DNA of 64,000 nucleotides from Ahaetulla prasina (GCF_028640845.1 NC_080539.1:198378698-198442697), one strand, 5' to 3'. Shown: positions 1 to 11,964, counted from the first letter of the stretch. Numbers and translations are program-made. The notes: generated by a model from the letters alone, not told the origin.

Positions 1-117
1 CTTGATCATGGAGATGCTGCAACGGTTGTGAGAAAAACGGTCATAAATTACTTTTTTTAGTGCCATTGTAACTTCAAATGGTTACTAAATGAACTGATGT
101 AAGTCGAGGACTACCTG
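1..117 (+). mobile_element. Tc1/mariner-like MITE, cut by the window edge
   Basis: This is the right-hand end of a family present about eleven times in the window. It finishes with the terminal motif GTCGAGGACTACCTG, followed by a TA target dinucleotide at 118-119. The sequence before it (AACGGT, AGTGCCATTGTAACTTC, CTAAATGAACTG) matches the complete copy at 51619-52005. Ends beginning CAGGTAGTCC and TA duplications fit a pogo/Tigger-type mariner relative. No transposase is present. The family name was not confirmed by a search. Confidence 0.75.
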
Positions 118-119
118 TA

Positions 120-829
120 ATTAATTTAACAGGTAAGCATCTGCAAAGTTAATCACTAGACACTAGGGACAAACATCCTTAGAAAATAAAAAGAATGGAC
201 AGCTCTAATCTTGTTTGAATGTGTGCTCACGTCCACAGAAAAAGAAAGAAAGAAAAAAGGAATATTGAGGAGATATATAACATGCTGGGAAGTTATATGG
301 TCTGCTATGAAACAAGCTTAACCATTTTCTCTCAGCTAAAATGGACATTTTGTAACTAGCATTATATCTAAAAGTGCTGCCAATGTCTCTTGTAATGCAA
401 GGAAGATAATAATATTTTCTTTATAATTAACACTGAGGGTGCATGATTTCCTGCAACTTAATATATTCTTTTTATTTAAAGAATATATTAAGTTGCAGGA
501 AATCATGCACCCTCAGTTTCCATACTATGAGAGTAAATTACTGCACAGAAATCATTTTAATTAGATATGCCCAGAAAACTAATACAATTATTCTCAGGAT
601 GCTGCTGCCACTATATTAGTACTACAATGTCTTTTCTATACCTAACACAGCTAAGTATATTTAGATAATAACTGCATCAGACAGTAATTCACAACTGGTT
701 CATTACAAATGGCTGCATTTCAGCTTTGCCACAGTCTTGGAATGAGCAAAGAAATTCAATTGATTGGCAAGGAATGTTGTAAAATTTATACTGGATAACT
801 ACAATTCAGACAAGCTGCACCCAAAGGTA
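120..829. other. Unrecognised intronic sequence with a hairpin
   Basis: AT-rich sequence with no coding signal that I can see. Its only striking feature is the perfect 40-bp inverted repeat at 432-517, listed separately. Confidence 0.5.
432..517. repeat. Perfect 40-bp inverted repeat with 6-nt loop
   Basis: Positions 432-471 (starting ACTGAGGGTGCATG) are the exact reverse complement of 478-517 (ending CATGCACCCTCAGT). The loop at 472-477 is TTATTT. All 40 positions pair. There is no flanking duplication and no similarity to the MITE families nearby. It could be a locally templated foldback mutation, a hairpin RNA source or an assembly artefact. Confidence 0.95.
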
Positions 830-1213
830 CAGGTACTTCTCAAGTTACAACAGTTCATTTAGTAATATTTAGTAAGTGACAATAGCACTGAAAACCGTGA
901 CTTATGAACGTTTCTCACACTTAAAGCCATTGCAGCATCCCGTGACCAAAATCTGGTTGCTTGTCAACTGGTATGTATTTATGACCGTTGCAGTGTCCTG
1001 CAGTCATTTGATCACTTTTTGCAACTTTCTGAGAAGCAAAGTCAATGGGGAAGCTGGATTCACTTAACAACCATGTTACTAATTTAATAACTGCAATGAT
1101 TCACTTAACAACAATTTTAAGGTCATAAAATGGGGCAAAATTTACTTAACAACTGTCTTGCTTAGTAACAGAAATTTTGGACTCAATTATGGTTATATGT
1201 TGACAACTACCTG
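830..1213 (-). mobile_element. Tc1/mariner-like MITE, full copy
   Basis: The element starts CAGGTACTTCTCAAG after TA (828-829) and ends with ACTACCTG before TA (1214-1215). Internal landmarks of the family are present: TTCATTTAGT, CACTTAACAAC and GACTCAATTATGG. It lies in the opposite orientation to the copy at 51619. Its right TA abuts the pentanucleotide tail of the next LINE fragment. Confidence 0.8.
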
Positions 1214-1512
1214 TAGAATAGAATAGAATAGAATAGAATAGAATAGAATTTTTTATTGGCCAAGTGTGATTGGACACACAAGGAATTTGTCTTGGTGCAT
1301 ATGCTCTCAGTGTACATAAAAAAAAAAAGATACGTTCATCAAGAATTCTAAGGTACAACACTTAATGATAGTTATAAGGTACAAATCAGCAATCAGGAAA
1401 CAATCAATATCAATATAAATTGTAAGGATACAGCAACAAAGCTACAGCCATACAGCCATAAGTGGAAGGAAATGGGTGATGGGAATGATGAGAAGAATAG
1501 TAGTACAGATTT
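1214..1512 (-). mobile_element. CR1/L3-type LINE 3' end with (ATTCT)n tail
   Basis: Read on the minus strand this is the 3' UTR of the same LINE as 36430-37882. It contains GAGAGCATATGCACCAAGAC, then CACTTGGCCAATAAAAAATT, and ends in about six ATTCT units (GAATA on the plus strand). The 5' truncation near 1512 is approximate. No coding sequence remains. Confidence 0.8.
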
Positions 1513-3272
1513 ACTACACATTATACCCCAAATATGATTGTATCAAAAGATGATACTAGCCTACATAAATGTAGTAATGCTTTCATAACTCTATATGATA
1601 ATGTAGTTTATGTGAAAAACCAGTATTATATAGTTAAACAAGGGAGCTTGCCATATAAGCAGAAAATCAGATCTATTTTAAGCACCAACTATATTTCTAA
1701 TATCCCCAAATCTTATGAGTTCCTGGGAACTTTCGAAAAGAAAAAAGGTCTGTCAATATTTCTGTGCTGAACTTTAAATGCAGCTGCTGCTTCTATTACC
1801 TCAAAAGAAAATAGAGACTAGATGGCCAGGACTTAATTCAAAACTGGCAGATACTTTTCTTCATTGCTATTATTCAATCATTATTTTTCCTATACATATA
1901 TACTTTTATGTAAAGTTGTAAGCCAATTTCCACAGGCATAAGCATCCTGGTTCATCTTCGAGAAATAAGGGCAGAACTCCCTCTCTCCCTCTTCCTCTCT
2001 CTTCGAGCAGGGAAGATGAATTGCCACTTGCCAACAATAGCCAAAAGCAGTAATGGAGAATTCACCAAGACAATTTGGAAGGGCTCTGAGTATCTTATGC
2101 AATTGAGAACACAAAATTGCCCACATAGGAACGTTGTGTTAACAGCAAAATGTCTCAACTGGAATTTGTAATCTTCAATTCTGGCATAAACTAGAACATA
2201 AGATTTTGATCAGGCATTATAACACAGGCAAGGCAGCAATCTAAACTTGTGCCAACTCTGAGATGTTTCTCGTCTAGTCTCATGCCAGAAATGCAGGAAC
2301 TGGAAAGGAGAAAATTATTAATTTAAATGTAAAAACTTTAAAAACTTTAATAAAAACAGAAATTTATATAATTCTAGCCTAATGCCAGGCTACGTTGATG
2401 GCAGAGTTATTTCTGAGCAGCAGGTCATTCTGTGTACATATCGGTACCGGGGGGCACTGTGAAAGATGAATAATTATTTGAATAGTGGCACATTCAAATA
2501 CATGCAGGAAATGTCTCTAAAATGTTATAGTGAAAAGAAATAAGCAGGAGGTGCTTCTGAACATGGTAGCTTAACATAAAGAGAGGTAACAAGATGTCTT
2601 TCCATGTGCCCATATGTCTGTCTGTCTCAAGAAAGCCTCACTTTTATTGTTATTAGATATTCTAAAGTTGGACAGGTTATTTAGCCAATTGCCTGGTATC
2701 CTAAAAGCTAAAATGATTTAGGACCAAAATAAATTGTTTATCTGATTTAAAATAAATGCTACCAAAATAAGCTAAGCCTACTATTATTTTAGAATTTTCT
2801 TCAGCATTATTATATTAATGTTATAGGTCTTAAAGCTATCTCCATTTATTACATTTTATTACTTTTATTCATTAAAGAAAGTTTTGAATAGAAAGATATA
2901 AAAACATACAAAATGCATATAAAGGACTTGCTAACTCAAATGACTCTATTCAAATAAAATTCAGTATCTTCATAGTATTAACTTGATAGTATTAAAATAA
3001 ACTCAATAAGAACTTATTCTAAGTAACAAGAACAAAGTTCATTGGTTGGAATACAGAGAAGCTTCTGTTCTGCTTCAGCTCTTCCACAGTAGCAGTAACC
3101 CATCAGCTGCTGTACAAAAGCCAACATTGTTTATCAACACACTGCTCTTATGAGTTTATTTTCACTAGTTTATATCCAATTAGAATACAATAAATTTGAA
3201 CAGAGATACTTTTATCCCATCTTAATTTTTATGGTGTTAAAGGCACAAATTATATTTTACAGATCTAATGAT
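1513..3272. other. Unrecognised intronic sequence
   Basis: About 1.8 kb of AT-rich sequence with no recognisable repeat, exon or RNA gene. Short open frames, for example at 1534-1770, have low complexity and no family resemblance. Confidence 0.5.
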
Positions 3273-3286
3273 TCTAAATGGTTAAA

Positions 3287-3657
3287 GGTAAAGGTAAAGG
3301 TAAAGTTCCCCTTGCACATACATGCTAGTCGCTGCCGACTCTAGGGGGCGGTGCTCATCTCCGTTTCAAAGCCGAAGAGCCAGCGCTGTCCGAAGACGTC
3401 TCCGTGGTCATGTGGCCGGCATGACTCAACATCAAAGGTGCACAGAATGCTGTTACCTTCTCACCAGAGGTGGTCCCTATTTTTTCTACTTGCATTTTTA
3501 CGTGTTTTCGAAACTGCTAGGTTGGCAGAAGCTGGGACAAGTAACAGGAGCGCACCCCATTACACGGTAGCACTAGGGATTCGAATCGCTGAGCTGCCAA
3601 CCTTTCGATCAACAAGCTCAACATCCTAGCCCCTGAGCCACCGTGTCCCCCATAAAA
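3287..3657 (-). mobile_element. Sauria-type SINE, full length
   Basis: On the minus strand it opens with a tRNA-like head carrying an A-box-like GTGGCTCAGGGG and a B-box-like GATTCGAATCC. A conserved body follows (CTTGTCCCAGCTTCTGCC, then GGAGACGTCTTCGGACAGCG). It ends with a Bov-B-like tail (CTAGAGTCGGCAGCGACTAG) and repeats of ACCTTT. The target-site duplication TCTAAATGGTTAAA is perfect over 14 bp (3273-3286 and 3658-3671). This indicates LINE-mediated insertion. Confidence 0.9.
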
Positions 3658-3671
3658 TCTAAATGGTTAAA

Positions 3672-5136
3672 TACATTTAAAAATATAAATAAATAAAATT
3701 ATAGAAAACAGCAACTCATGACCAGAATGAGAAAGAGAACTCATGAATTTTATCATAAGTAAATATAAAATCAATTCTTAGATATTGAGTGCATCAAGCC
3801 TTTACTTATTATTTACACCCATTTTTTTATGGCGAAAATCTTTAATCACTATTTTTTTTAAAAAAAATGTGTCTCTCAGTCATTGCAATTATATTTAAAA
3901 ACAACTGTTTCAACTAGCCATCCAGTGACCTTGTTTGGAGTCACTCTCCTGGGGCAAGAAGGGTCAGAGGAACACTTGTGTTAATTTAAGTGATTGCATA
4001 TTTGGACTTTCATGGCACAAAGCCGGGTTATCTGCAGGACTGTCTGTCTTCAATTATTTCTGGTTATCTCATGGGGCAGAGTGAGCATGCCCCCGGACCT
4101 TGAAATAATAACTGATAAGATCCAGGAGGCATGAGTTTTCTGTTGCAGTGACTGTCCTTTAGAACAGCATTCCCACACACCCCAGAATTAGGGAGCCCCG
4201 ACTAAGGATCTGGTTCTTCTAAAAGGCATTTGCCCAGAGCATAGGATGAGCCTATCCAGAATGGAAGATCATTAATACAGTGGCTATCCTTGGTTACAAA
4301 GTTATTCTGTTTTGGGTTTTATTCTATGCTTCTAACCAAATATAAGATGTCTACAGTTGTTTTGTGACTTCAGCAGCAGTATAAATCAAATCAACCAAAC
4401 TATTCTGAAATTACAATTTGGCTCATAATTCAATTCATTTATCTTTTCAGCCCAAGCCACTTTTTAAAACCCAAGCCTCTAATGTGCAAAACTAATCAAT
4501 CTCATGTAAATAAATGTTCTCTCTTTAAGCTGCCTAATATCACACTGTAGTCAATTATCCTTTACCTGCCATTGAAAGGCATAGAAAGGTTTTAAAAATA
4601 TGGATATACAGTATAATCTTTTCAAGGAAGACAACACTACAGGGATGTCAAAATAACATCAAAATAAAGATATTTGCTGTAGACTAAAGCAATCCTGCTG
4701 CTACTTTGCTAGTAACCAATCTTCAGTACTTTATATACACAATGACTAGGAAAAATATTTATGATATTATTTTTATTTTTGTTTGCTGCTGAGAATCACT
4801 TGTTGAAATGGTGGCCATATAAATTAGGTAAATAAATAAAAGAAAAGAAATGAAACTTGACAAATAGACCCCATTATGTCCCATTATTAGACTTCTTTTA
4901 ATAAGACAAAAATATAAAATTATCTGAAAATGCTTATTTTTTCATTTGAAAAGTAACAATTTTTTTCTACTGTAGTATTTATTTATTATTTAATAAAATA
5001 ATTATTATACTTATTTATTTCATTTTGATGCTGCCTAATTCCAGCCAACTCGTGGCTTACCAAATAAAGAACAGAAAAATCAGTAAATGGGAATATAATG
5101 AAAATTAATTTTTAAAAAAAGGATCGTATAACATAA
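3672..5136. other. Mostly unrecognised intronic sequence
   Basis: No exon or confident repeat is seen. At about 4975-5075 an AT-rich stretch followed by GCTGCCTAATTCCAGCCA resembles a decayed L2-like 3' end on the minus strand, but this is weak. Confidence 0.4.
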
Positions 5137-6205
5137 CAATAATAACAGAGTTGGAAGGGACCTTGGAGGTCTTCTGGTCCAGCCCCCTGCCGAGGCAGGA
5201 AACCCTACACCATTTCAGACAAATGGCTATCCAACATTTTCTTAAAAATTTCCAGTGTTGGTGCATTCACAACTTCTGCAGGCAAGTTGTTCCACTTATT
5301 GATTGTTCTAACTGTCAGGAAATTTCTCCTTAGTTCTAAGTTGCTTCTCTCCTTGATTAGTTTCCACCCATTGCTTCTTGTTCTACCCTCAGGTGCTTTG
5401 GAGAATAGTTTGACTCCCTCTTCTTTGTGGCAACCCCTGAGATATTGGAACACTGCTATCATGTCTCCCCTAGTCCTTCTTTTCATTAAACTAGACATAT
5501 CGAGTTCCTGCAACCGTTCTTCATGTTTTAGCTTCCAGTCTCCTAATCATCTTTGTTGCTCTTCTCTGTACTCTTTCTAGAGTCTCAACATCTTTTTTAC
5601 ATCGTGGCGACCAAAATTGAATGCAATATTCCAAGTGTGGCCTTACTAAGGCATTATAAAGTGGTATTAACACTTCACGTGATTTTGATTCTATCCCTGT
5701 TTATGCAGCCCAGAACTGTGTTGGCTTTTTTGGCAGCTGCTGCACACTGCTGGCTCATATCTAAATGGTTGTCCACTATGACTCCAAGATCCCTCTCACA
5801 GTTACTACTATTGAGCAAGATACCACATATACAGTACCTGTGCATTTTTTTTTGCCTAAATGTAGAACCTTACTTTTTTCACTGTTGAATTTCATTTTGT
5901 TAGTTAGCGCCCAATGTTCAAGTCTGTCAAGATCCTTCTGTATCCTGAGGCTATCTTCTGGAGTGTTGGCTATTCCTGCCAGTTTGGTGTCATCTGCAAA
6001 TTTGATGAGTTCCCCATCTATCCCCTTGTCCAAGTCATTGATGAAGATGTTGAAGAGTACTGGGCCTAAAACAGAGCCTTGGGGTACTCCACTGCATACT
6101 TCCCTCCATGTGGATGTAGTTCCATTGAGGATTACATGTTGAGTGCGGTTGGTCAGCCAGTTACAAATCCATCTGGTGGTGCTGCTGTCTATGTATATGA
6201 TAATG
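5137..6205 (-). mobile_element. CR1 LINE, 3' portion
   Basis: The minus strand carries part of CR1 ORF2, then the C-terminal region and the typical 3' end (GAAGACCTCCAAGG, CCAACTCTGTTATTATTGTT). The tail at 5137 is a trinucleotide repeat, as expected for CR1. It is 5'-truncated and carries frame breaks. A copy of the 3' end of the same family is at 21792-21992. Confidence 0.9.
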
Positions 6206-6234
6206 ACAAGATGGCAATCCAGATGACATCTCAA
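5776..6234 (-). pseudogene. CR1 reverse transcriptase fragment
   Basis: A 152-codon open stretch with the reverse transcriptase signature SGVPQGSVLGPVLFNIFIND followed by KFADDTKLAG. That gives palm motif B and the motif C catalytic aspartates of non-LTR retrotransposons. It continues with [20 protein letters not shown], typical of CR1. The frame is lost downstream. A second frame at 5205-5513 encodes the C-terminal end, including LRRNFLTVRTINKWNNLPAE. It is a dead remnant and not a host gene. Confidence 0.88.
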
Positions 6235-7748
6235 AAAGTTAATTCCTATGCAATGACGTTAAAAGGGCATGAATAGAAGAGATACAGAACCATTAACTAG
6301 GCAAAATGGGCTGAAACATTTTTAAAGTCCAGAACAACAGGATAACATTTAGAAGAAGTTGCACAAATGAGGTCAACCCCACTAGATAGACGAGACCAGG
6401 AAATCAAGTCCAGATACAGGGAAGGGTAAAACTACTGTTTTTGAGATTGGCTATAAAAAGTGAGTTGGATTGTACCAAATCTCCTCCCTCTCCCCCACCT
6501 CCTATTCTAATGAAGTAGGGAGGTGTTTGAGCCAATATTACCTTCTTGTTCTGAACTTTAAAAATGATTCAGCCTCTCTTGCCTAGGTAGTGGTTCCTGC
6601 ATATTTCCATGTATATCTTCCTTACTCCATGCAGCAACTAGGAAAGGAAGGACTAGGATTCAACTAGCAATAAAAGACATGTGAAATAGTGATTATCACT
6701 GCATAAATGTAAATTACTTATTTCTGGTTTTGTTGATATTGACATTAAAAAAAACAAAATGATTGTTTTCGAATGATGTTTTCGTTCTGGTAACAAATAA
6801 GAAAAGGGCACAGAGTGCATGAATAACAGCCAAAAATGAAACATGAAGAGAGAAGATGATGCAAAGTTTAAGATTCTGGCAACAATATTTTGTTCTTAGA
6901 ATTCCAGTAAACATATCCTTTCCTGGTATCAAGAGGTAAATACTGAGAACATGGTATCAAACTTATTTCCATAAATTCAATTTAAATTAGAATGCACTTA
7001 TGCCATTTTCAACAATTATGTGTGTGTGTGTGTGTGTGCATTAAGTAAAGTTTAAATATATTTACAGTTTTCTATTTTAGAAATAGAAAAGTTGTTCCAG
7101 AAGTACTAGCAACTAGTTTCAATTATTTTATTCATTAACTATTATAACACATTTTTGAATAAAAATCTATTTCAGATTCGTATATGATCCCAGTGCAAAA
7201 ATCAAAACAGAAACATTCTGTAGGATTTCAGTTTAGTCCAATGCTTAAAAAAAAAATCACATTTGAGATATGAAATTTAACTTTCAATTTACATTTCACT
7301 TTTTACAATTTTATAACTGCAGTTAAGGTTATTTTCTAGATTCATTGAGGCTTATATTGTAGGAAGTGCTATTCAAAATATCCGATTGGGTCATGTTGTC
7401 TATATCTGATTTAGAAGGATGTCTAAGATACTAAGTAGTGGCACAAAATTGAAAAAATAATTTGGAAAAGGTATCTGGGAATATAAAGGAGGAAAGGGCA
7501 GCCACATGATTCAAGAAAAAAGCTGTGTTTGCTTTAAAAATGGCAGCTATTCAGCCCTACCCCGTAATGTATTCTGGATCACCTGTTTGGAATTCCATTG
7601 AAAGAATTAATCAGCGTTAGTACTGTATGCATGCTCAATGTAAATCTATTGTCAATGTATCTCTGATACTGTAAATGTCAAGCACAGACTCATTATCATT
7701 TATTTAGCAACTGATTGAAGTTAGGATGGTACTGAAAAAGTGATTTAC
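6235..7748. other. Unrecognised intronic sequence with a (GT)n
   Basis: No exon or confident repeat family seen. A dinucleotide run (TG)n lies at about 7018-7039. Confidence 0.5.
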
Positions 7749-8049
7749 AGCAGGTCCTCATACTTATAATTGTCACAGCGTCCTTGTGATCACGTGATAA
7801 AAATTCAGGTGCTTGGCAACTGACATGTATTTATGATGGTTGCACTGTTCCAGGGACACACTATCTCCATTTGCGACTTTCCCAGGGGACTTCCAAGTCA
7901 ATGGGGAAGTAGATTCACTTAATGACCACATAATTTGTTTAACAACCACAGCAAAAAGATTGTAAAATCAGTGAGACTCATTGAGCAACCACACTGAATA
8001 GCAATGAAAGTTCCAGTCCCGATTCTGGTCATAAGTTTAGGACTACCTG
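7749..8049 (-). mobile_element. Tc1/mariner-like MITE
   Basis: It starts CAGCAGGTCCTCATACTTA after TA and ends GACTACCTG before TA (8050-8051). Internal family landmarks are CACTTAATGACC and TTGAGCAACCAC. It is diverged and somewhat shorter than the 390-bp copies. Confidence 0.75.
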
Positions 8050-8104
8050 TACTTAATGTGAATATAATCATTAATAGTGAATGGGTATACTTTACAAATA
8101 CGGT

Positions 8105-8955
8105 GTTTGTTTCTGAATAGTACAAAAATAGGGCAGGGAGATGATCAAAATAAACAATGAAAATTCAGAATCCTTTTAGTAGTTCCTACCTGGCAAAACA
8201 GAGAAAAAAAATAGTAAATTTTATATTAAATAGAGATATCATAATAGGAATCAATAAGGAAGTTAATACAAAAGTCTGAGAATGGGAACCTGAACATAGG
8301 AAGAAAAATACGGCGAGATTACAATCCAAAGACACATATTAAAACTATTTACCAAGTTATTTCTCATAATTTTAAATGAATATTACACGGCAAATTTACA
8401 GACTGGAAAAGATTGATTAAATATTCTGTATTTGAATGCATCTGTATTTCCAGTTATCGGCATTTATTCATTTGTTTGGTTATTCAGTTTTTTTGTTATC
8501 TGTCACCAACTATATTAATATCACACTATTTTTAAAAGTAATGTTGAATTTTAGAAGTACAAAGTAATAAAAACACAGGTTTTGCTAGATGGATAAAATG
8601 AGGTCTTTTCAAGTGTGAATTGAGGATATGGCCTTAAAATGTATCCCAACTGTGGGAATCCATTTAAAATTAAATTGCGAAGCATTTCCATACAGCCACT
8701 GACTTTGTCTAACCACCCTCTGACACATTTTTGTGCTGTCTTGCAAGTTTTCTCACTGGTTTCATCTCATACAGCTCACTAATCTTCATTGTATTAACTT
8801 CCTTATTGATTCCTATTATGATATCTCTATTTAATATAAAATTTACTATTTTTTTTCTCTGTTTTGCCAGGTAGGAACTACTAAAAGGATTCTGAATTTT
8901 CATTGTTTATTTTGATCATCTCCCTGCCCTATTTTTGTACTATTCAGAAACAAAC
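8105..8955. repeat. Perfect 167-bp inverted repeat with 517-bp spacer
   Basis: The left arm 8105-8271 (begins GTTTGTTTCTGAATAG) and the right arm 8789-8955 are exact reverse complements over all 167 bases, including an 8-A run. The spacer 8272-8788 is AT-rich and unrecognised. A degenerate third copy in the left-arm orientation lies at about 9382-9475. Perfect identity next to a much more diverged third copy indicates a recent inverted duplication or gene conversion. No transposase, TIR or target duplication was found. Confidence 0.95.
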
Positions 8956-10076
8956 TAACCAGCATTCCATCCAGCTAATCAACAGCTGAGGGGCCATTGG
9001 TCCTACCTGAATGCCCTTTCTCTGCACGGTGGTTAATGCCTAATTGCTCCCCCTCATTGTTACTTTGCTTTCACATTGGCAGGGGGAAATGGCAACTTAA
9101 TTCAAAAACCACACTCTACTGATGGCTAAAACACCATGGTGACTTGATTTCAAATAGGAGTGAGGCCAGCTGAGAATTTTTGCTCATGGGAAATATACCA
9201 CTTTGTAGCTCCAATGTCAATGCTACAGAACTGTCTTGCAATGTTTATTTCTGGTCAGGAGTTAATCAGGCCAGCAGCTAAAACCCGACTCTACTACTAT
9301 GACTGTATTATGGGAACAGAGCAAGACAGAACTGATCAGCACAAATATTATACATTTAAGAGTAATCTAAAGCAATAGAAATGCTGAATAGTACAGCAAT
9401 AGGAGAAGGAGGTGATCATAATAATACAACGAAAATTCAGGATCCATTTAATATTCTTAACTGGCAAAACAGAATCAACTCCAACTTCAACCTCTCTAGT
9501 AATCTAGAGAATCAACTGATTGAAACTAATCTGTGATATTATTTTACCTTGCAGGTTCTGTAATTCCAGTTATGCTTTTGGCTGAAACAATAGTTGTTTA
9601 TTATTGTTTGCTCTTCTGGCAACAAAATAGGGGGAAAAACAAGAAAGTCACTATTTAATTCTATGAGTTTAAAAGAAATTATCTAGTTGGAGAGACAAAA
9701 TTCTAATTAGATGAGAAAGTAGGCCTACTCAAATGAAAAGCATACTAAATTACATTCTTTCAAACTCTTCCAAGATATATATTACTTAGCTTGCAGCAAA
9801 AATACCAATGTTAGAATATCTACAATTACTCTAAATATTATCTGGATAAGTAAGTTATACTAGACTAGAGCATTTGGCTTAAAACTATATATGAACAGGG
9901 AAAAATGCTGACAAAAGTGACATAGGTTTTCTCCAGATTTTCTCCATGATGATCCATCCCCAACTTTATCATTTGATCTCTCAACTGTGTGTTCATTGCT
10001 ATAGTAACCAAATCTACAAATTAAGATAAAGGAGAATGGAAAAAATATATGAAACATTTTACAAATGGAGTTTTTA
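8956..10076. other. Unrecognised intronic sequence
   Basis: About 1.1 kb with no recognisable exon. It contains only the degenerate third copy (about 9382-9475) of the inverted-repeat arm. Confidence 0.45.
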
Positions 10077-10683
10077 TGGCAGTAGTCCTCAAGTTAGGAC
10101 AGCTACTGGAATTTCCATTGTTAAGCAATGCAGTCATACAGCATGATGACTTAGCAACAGCAAACCCAGCAGTCTCTGTTACCATCATTAACGAGGAGTG
10201 TATGAGGAGTACCATCATTAACGAGGAGGACCTACATGACTGAGACATGGGAAATGGCAGGAATCCAGAAGCACATCACTGAAAAGTGTCCCAAATAAGC
10301 AGGCTAGCACACAAGCGAATGCAATGGAGTAACAGCAGGCAAGTGCTAAAGAATACAGGCAGATGGATGGATGCTATGAATATCCCCATATATTTGGGGA
10401 TCCTCAAAAGAAAAAGTGGCAGGAGCAACTTGCAGGAATGACATACAACCACCTTTTGGATTCTCCACTAACTCTGTGCAAAGTCAGTAAATAAGATTGT
10501 AAATTGTGACCACGTGCCTATGGGATGCTGTAACCATTGTAACTATGAACCAGATGCCCAAATGATCATGTAACCTCGGGGATGCTGCAGTGGATGCAAC
10601 TTCAAGGACCAATCATAAGTCACCCTCATTCAGTACCATTTTAATTTTGAAGGGTTCCTAAATAATAATCAGAGAACCACCAG
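10077..10683 (+). mobile_element. Long diverged mariner-like MITE
   Basis: The left end GTAGTCCTCAAGTTAGGAC and the right end TCAGTACCATTTTAATTTTG...CCACCAG match the MITE family at 51619-52005. TA dinucleotides flank it (10075-10076, 10684-10685). At about 607 bp it is longer than the other copies, so the middle is an expansion or another subfamily. Confidence 0.55.
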
Positions 10684-10848
10684 TATAATCTGCCTTTAAT
10701 TTTAGGAAAGAAGAGAAATATTTGTACAGAGAGACATACTTTGAAATGAACTGCATTACAACAGATTACAGACTATTGTCAAATAAAAAAGTGTTACATA
10801 CAGCATTAACACTGCAGAAGAAGCATTTAAAAAGCTAAAGTTCTATAT

Positions 10849-11126
10849 CAGTGATGGCGAACCATGGAAAAGTCGCGCATGCCCACCCTCATTGGGGCTC
10901 CACTCCGGAAAAGCCAAACTTCTGGGTTCTAGTGCGTATGAATGCCCGACAATCAGCTGGCTGGCACACATGCACACACCAGTTTTTGGCATTGCCGTGC
11001 GCACGGACAGCTGATTGTTGCATGCACTCCAGGAATCCTGAAGACAAACAGGCAATGCCACGCGTGCCAGGAGACATGGCTTTGCATACCACTCTGGCCA
11101 CATGTGCCATAGGTTCACCATCACAG
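10849..11126. mobile_element. hAT MITE, CAGTGATGGCGAACC family (copy 1)
   Basis: Inverted ends CAGTGATGGCGAACC and GGTTCACCATCACAG. The 8-bp target duplication is TTCTATAT (10841-10848) and TTCTGTAT (11127-11134), 7 of 8 matching, as expected for hAT transposons. The interior is GC-rich with no transposase. The open frames across it have no family resemblance. Confidence 0.85.
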
Positions 11127-11271
11127 TTCTGTATCATCATACATGGAAGACTGTGTGACCTATGAATTCAAAAAAAGCAGTAGACAGATACAGAAGGGAG
11201 ATTGAAGAGAATCTGCAAATTACTGAACCCCTATTTCGATTCCTCACACATTTTGTGTAAGATTTTATATA

Positions 11272-11406
11272 CCATGTTTCCCCAGAAATAAGTCCCTGTC
11301 TTATATTTTTTTGAATCCTGAAATAAGCACTTGGCCTTATTGCCATTTGCTTAAAAGCCTGATTGGTCTTATTATCAAGGGATGTTTTATTTTGGGGGAA
11401 ACAGGG
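11272..11406. mobile_element. Small MITE flanked by TA, GTTTCCCC ends
   Basis: A 135-bp element with ends CCATGTTTCCCC and GGGGGAAACAGGG, followed inward by AATAAG-type motifs. TA flanks both sides (11270-11271, 11407-11408). A second copy lies at 23197-23325. TA duplication suggests the Tc1/mariner superfamily. Confidence 0.7.
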
Positions 11407-11408
11407 TA

Positions 11409-11611
11409 TAACAGTTCCAAATGAATAGGGAAGTTTTTGGAAAAAATCAAAGGAAATTGAATCAAATAACTAACAGAAGACAGAAATAAAAAACAAAAGA
11501 TTATAAGGAGGAGAGTTCACATTTACCATGTTAAATGCAGACTATATTAAAGCTAATGGGTTTGTTAGAATATCAGAATATTCTTCTAATTAACATTTAT
11601 AATGAATAAGG
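11409..11611. other. Short unrecognised stretch
   Basis: Purine- and AT-rich intronic sequence between two MITEs. Nothing recognised. Confidence 0.4.
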
Positions 11612-11619
11612 CTCTAGAG

Positions 11620-11890
11620 CTGTGATGGTGAACCTATGGCACATGTGCCAAAGGTGACATGCAGAGCCCTCTCTGTGGGCATGCGTGCCGTTGCCAGCTG
11701 TTCTTCCAGGTTCTGGCACGCTGGTCAGCACGCATGTGCGCACCGCAACCCGGAAGACCAGCTGGCTGCCACACATGCATACGACGTAACCCAGAAGACC
11801 AGCTGGCATGCACACCAGCCAGCTGCTCTCTTCCGGGTTCCAGTGCTCCGGTGTGCACACTCTCAGTGCTGAAAAAGTTAACCATTACAG
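11620..11890. mobile_element. hAT MITE, same family as 10849 (copy 2)
   Basis: Ends CTGTGATGGTGAACC and GGTTAACCATTACAG (one base off the usual CAG start). The 8-bp duplication is CTCTAGAG (11612-11619) and CTCTAGAA (11891-11898), 7 of 8 matching. Interior landmarks CTATGGCACATGTGCC and GGGCATGCGTGCC are shared in part with copy 1. Confidence 0.85.
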
Positions 11891-11964
11891 CTCTAGAATA
11901 ATCAAATTTGGGGAAATGGACTGGTTCAGAAAGAGAAAAGGAATGAGACCATTTATATTGTAGT

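Noticed and set aside
5205..5513. 102-codon minus-strand frame as a host gene
   Set aside because: It is the CR1 C-terminal coding region.
8709..8903. 64-codon minus-strand frame in the right arm of the inverted repeat
   Set aside because: No resemblance to a known protein. The frame is not kept in the left arm's flanks.
10843..11165. Several 80-104-codon frames on both strands
   Set aside because: By-products of the GC-rich interior of a hAT MITE.
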